From: Pycnopodia helianthoides
Lineage: Eukaryota; Echinodermata; Asteroidea; Forcipulatida; Asteriidae
Length of the DNA stretch: 64,000 bases
Direction: 5' to 3'
Assembly: GCA_032158295.1 (NCBI GenBank)
Contig: CM063247.1
Span: forward strand, 15,850,009 to 15,914,008
Positions 40,601 through 43,600 of this stretch are shown piece after piece (the stretch's first letter is position 1; each line of letters starts with the position of its first letter). A program made the position numbers and the translations under genes. Under the pieces are notes generated by a model. It saw only the letters and a program-made list of their open reading frames with translations. It made no database searches and was not told where the DNA came from.

Positions 40601-43600
40601 TATTCCCCCTCGGTGCAGAATTTCAAATCATGTTCAGAAATTCCACTCTTAAAATTAAAACAACAAATGCATATCAGACGTAGACAATCATTGACAGGAG
40701 AAGTGATGCTTGAATGTAAAAATTATATTAGTACCTTCGAAGAGAAACGCAATTGAAGGAATACTTTTAAAAAAAATCATATTTTTATACTACAGTCTTA
40801 AAATTGAATTTGGAAAAATAAGATCAGACATGAACCAAAATACACAGGGGAGAGGGAGATCTGGAGAGTTGTTTGCAGATAGTTTGCATATTAGGGATGC
40901 TCTGGGCCGTGACACTATTCCGGTGAGTGTCGACAGAGAGGTTGTGGATGCACTGTGACTTGTTCTTAAACATCGTCGTCGTACGTTGCTCCCGGCGTGA
41001 CCAGGGTGTCAGTTTCCATAAAAAACAGTCAAGGATGGAGATTTCCTCGTCCGGGGCTCAATATCCCGTGTCGTTATCTTTAGGGGGGATAGGGTTAACC
41101 CCCCCTCCAGCCATGAATAAAGGTTGAAGATTTTCTTTGGTGGAAGGACTCAATAGTCTGGATATCTTAAGGGGCTTGGTGTCAGTAGTTCCTGAGATCC
41201 CTGATGGAGTCTTGGCTTGTGCTTTTGCCCCGCCAGCCTGAGTCACCCAAACTTCATAGGAAAGGCCCCCCTTGCGCATAATTCTAATTTAATCGACTGG
41301 GGGGGACTTGTCTAAAAATAAATTAAGAAGGATAAAAAAAAAATGTACATGTAGCTCCCATGAAAGCAACTGTCAGTTTGGGTTCTCTATTTAGTATTGT
41401 CAAGTGCCAGGGGGAACCACTCTCATCATTAAAACGTTGTTAGTGCTCAGGGGGACCATTCTTATGTTTCACACCCTGGCTGCTTAAAAAAAAAAAAATA
41501 AATCAAACTCTTTTAGTGCCAGGGAAGCCACCCCTATAATCCATTGCCAGGGGGGAACCACTCTTCTAATCCAAACTCTTGTTAATGATAAGGGAGAACC
41601 ATTTTTTAATGAAAGCCCACCTTTTTACAACCCTAACACCGATAGCTGTACCCAGCCTTTAAATCATACTCTATTCACCAGGGGGAACCACCCTTACAAT
41701 CCAAACATGGTGAGTGCCACTGGGGAGCCACTCTTATGTTCTTAACACTTTCACTGCCAGGGGGTAAAGGGATTTGGACTGGAGGACAGTGACGCTGCCT
41801 CATGCATTCAACTCTGAAGCTCTCCCCGGATATTCAGGGGGGGTGGGGGGGAAACAAAACGACCGGAGAGAGTTTTTCTGCGGCCTGTGTGTTGTGAATT
41901 CTCTATGGGTAGATTTGATTTGCGGCGAGACCCCCTGTAGGCGACGACGAAAGGATGATGGGTTGTGGTCGGTTCCTGTGAAATGAATCTTTTGTAATGA
42001 TGGACAAGGCTTTGCTGTAGCCTGCCACGGCATTATGCTCTGCATAAATGCATGACATGCTTTAGACCTAATCAATTCTATGTCAGCTGGAACTTCTCAT
42101 CTGGGGAAGCTGTGAAAAAAAAAATTCTTAAACCTTTTTCTGCATATTTTACATCCCAGAAATATGTTTTTCCACGAAAAAAATGAAATGTTCTACCTAC
42201 TTTAAAAAGCATAATTCCATCGAGTGATTACTTTGATAATATGTGTGATCACTTCTGGAGTATTTCTAAAAACCGCACATTGACAGCCTTCCATTCAAAG
42301 TGTGCCGATCAACCTTTCTCAATATTGAGATTCCACTGACTATTTCTGAATCACCATGAGGAATTTGTTTTCTAAGAAGTCAGCTGTTGACAGCTTGTCC
42401 TTTATTAGAAAAATATTTTTTCAAAGTCATTGATTTGTGGTTCTATTTCAATTTTTGTATTTAAATCTTGTCCTTACCAATTTTTCCCTTCTAAAGAATT
42501 TTTTTTTCTTGGGGGGGGGGTTGCAGAGTGCATTAATTGATATTTTTTATAACTTAATAAATGTACCCCCAAAACAATCAGTGAAAACTTGATCATATAA
42601 GTTATTCATGCTGTATAGAAAATGCCCAATGAAGGTTTCTTACCAATTTTTCCCTTGTAAATATTTTTTTTGTGGGGGGGGGTTGTGGTGTTTGGGGGGG
42701 TGCAGAGTACATTAATTGATATTCTTTATAACTTAATAAATGTACCCAAAAAACAATCAGTGAAAACTTGATCATATAAGTTATTCATGCTGTATAGAAA
42801 ATGCCCAGTGAAGGTTTGTGTTATGAGGAATTTTGTGCATACGTGTTTGTAGTGTGCCTATTGCAGGGTTTATGGTGTAACGTGGAAACCTTTTCTGTAA
42901 ATGGGAGACTTCTTGGGACACTAGGTGGCAGCAGACTTACCAGGTAAATACATTGTCCTCGGGAATTGTGCGCATGCTCAGAACAGCGTAGACAATGGAA
43001 AGTGAGCTCTGAGCTGGCAGGTCTGGTGCCGTCTGGGCCAAGTTCACCCAGCGACCATTTGTCGACCAGCAGCTGATAATAACTGGTACTCGTGCTAAAA
43101 AAACATGTGTTGTGTACCAGGCAAAATCAACCCCTAGTTGACAAATGGTCCTTGTTCGCACTTGGCCATAGCAGTGCAACGTCTCCCATTGAAAAAGAGG
43201 GCACTCAAAATGCTCACTTGCTATCAGCTCGAACATCTGACATCACAGATGTGAACAATGCCAGATACCGGCCTTTACAACCTGGCAGTTTCCTGCCAGA
43301 TGTACCTTTGACCTTGCATGCCATAATGCTGTAGTGTGTGCGTGTGTACGCGCACACTCATGCGTGTAGCGTCAGTCTTGTAGTTATGCATACGTGTCAG
43401 GGTTCCGCCCACAGTGGTCGGTGAGGGAAAACCGGCCCGCCACTCAGGATTCCCCCAACCCCAACTGGCAGAATTTTTCTCTGTTTCCGACCACCACACA
43501 TTTTCAAAATTTGCTAATTAAACCCTCTTGCTGTCTGACCATTCAATACCATTCACTGTGGTTTTGAATGATAGATAAACTATGCCAGCCTGCAATATGA

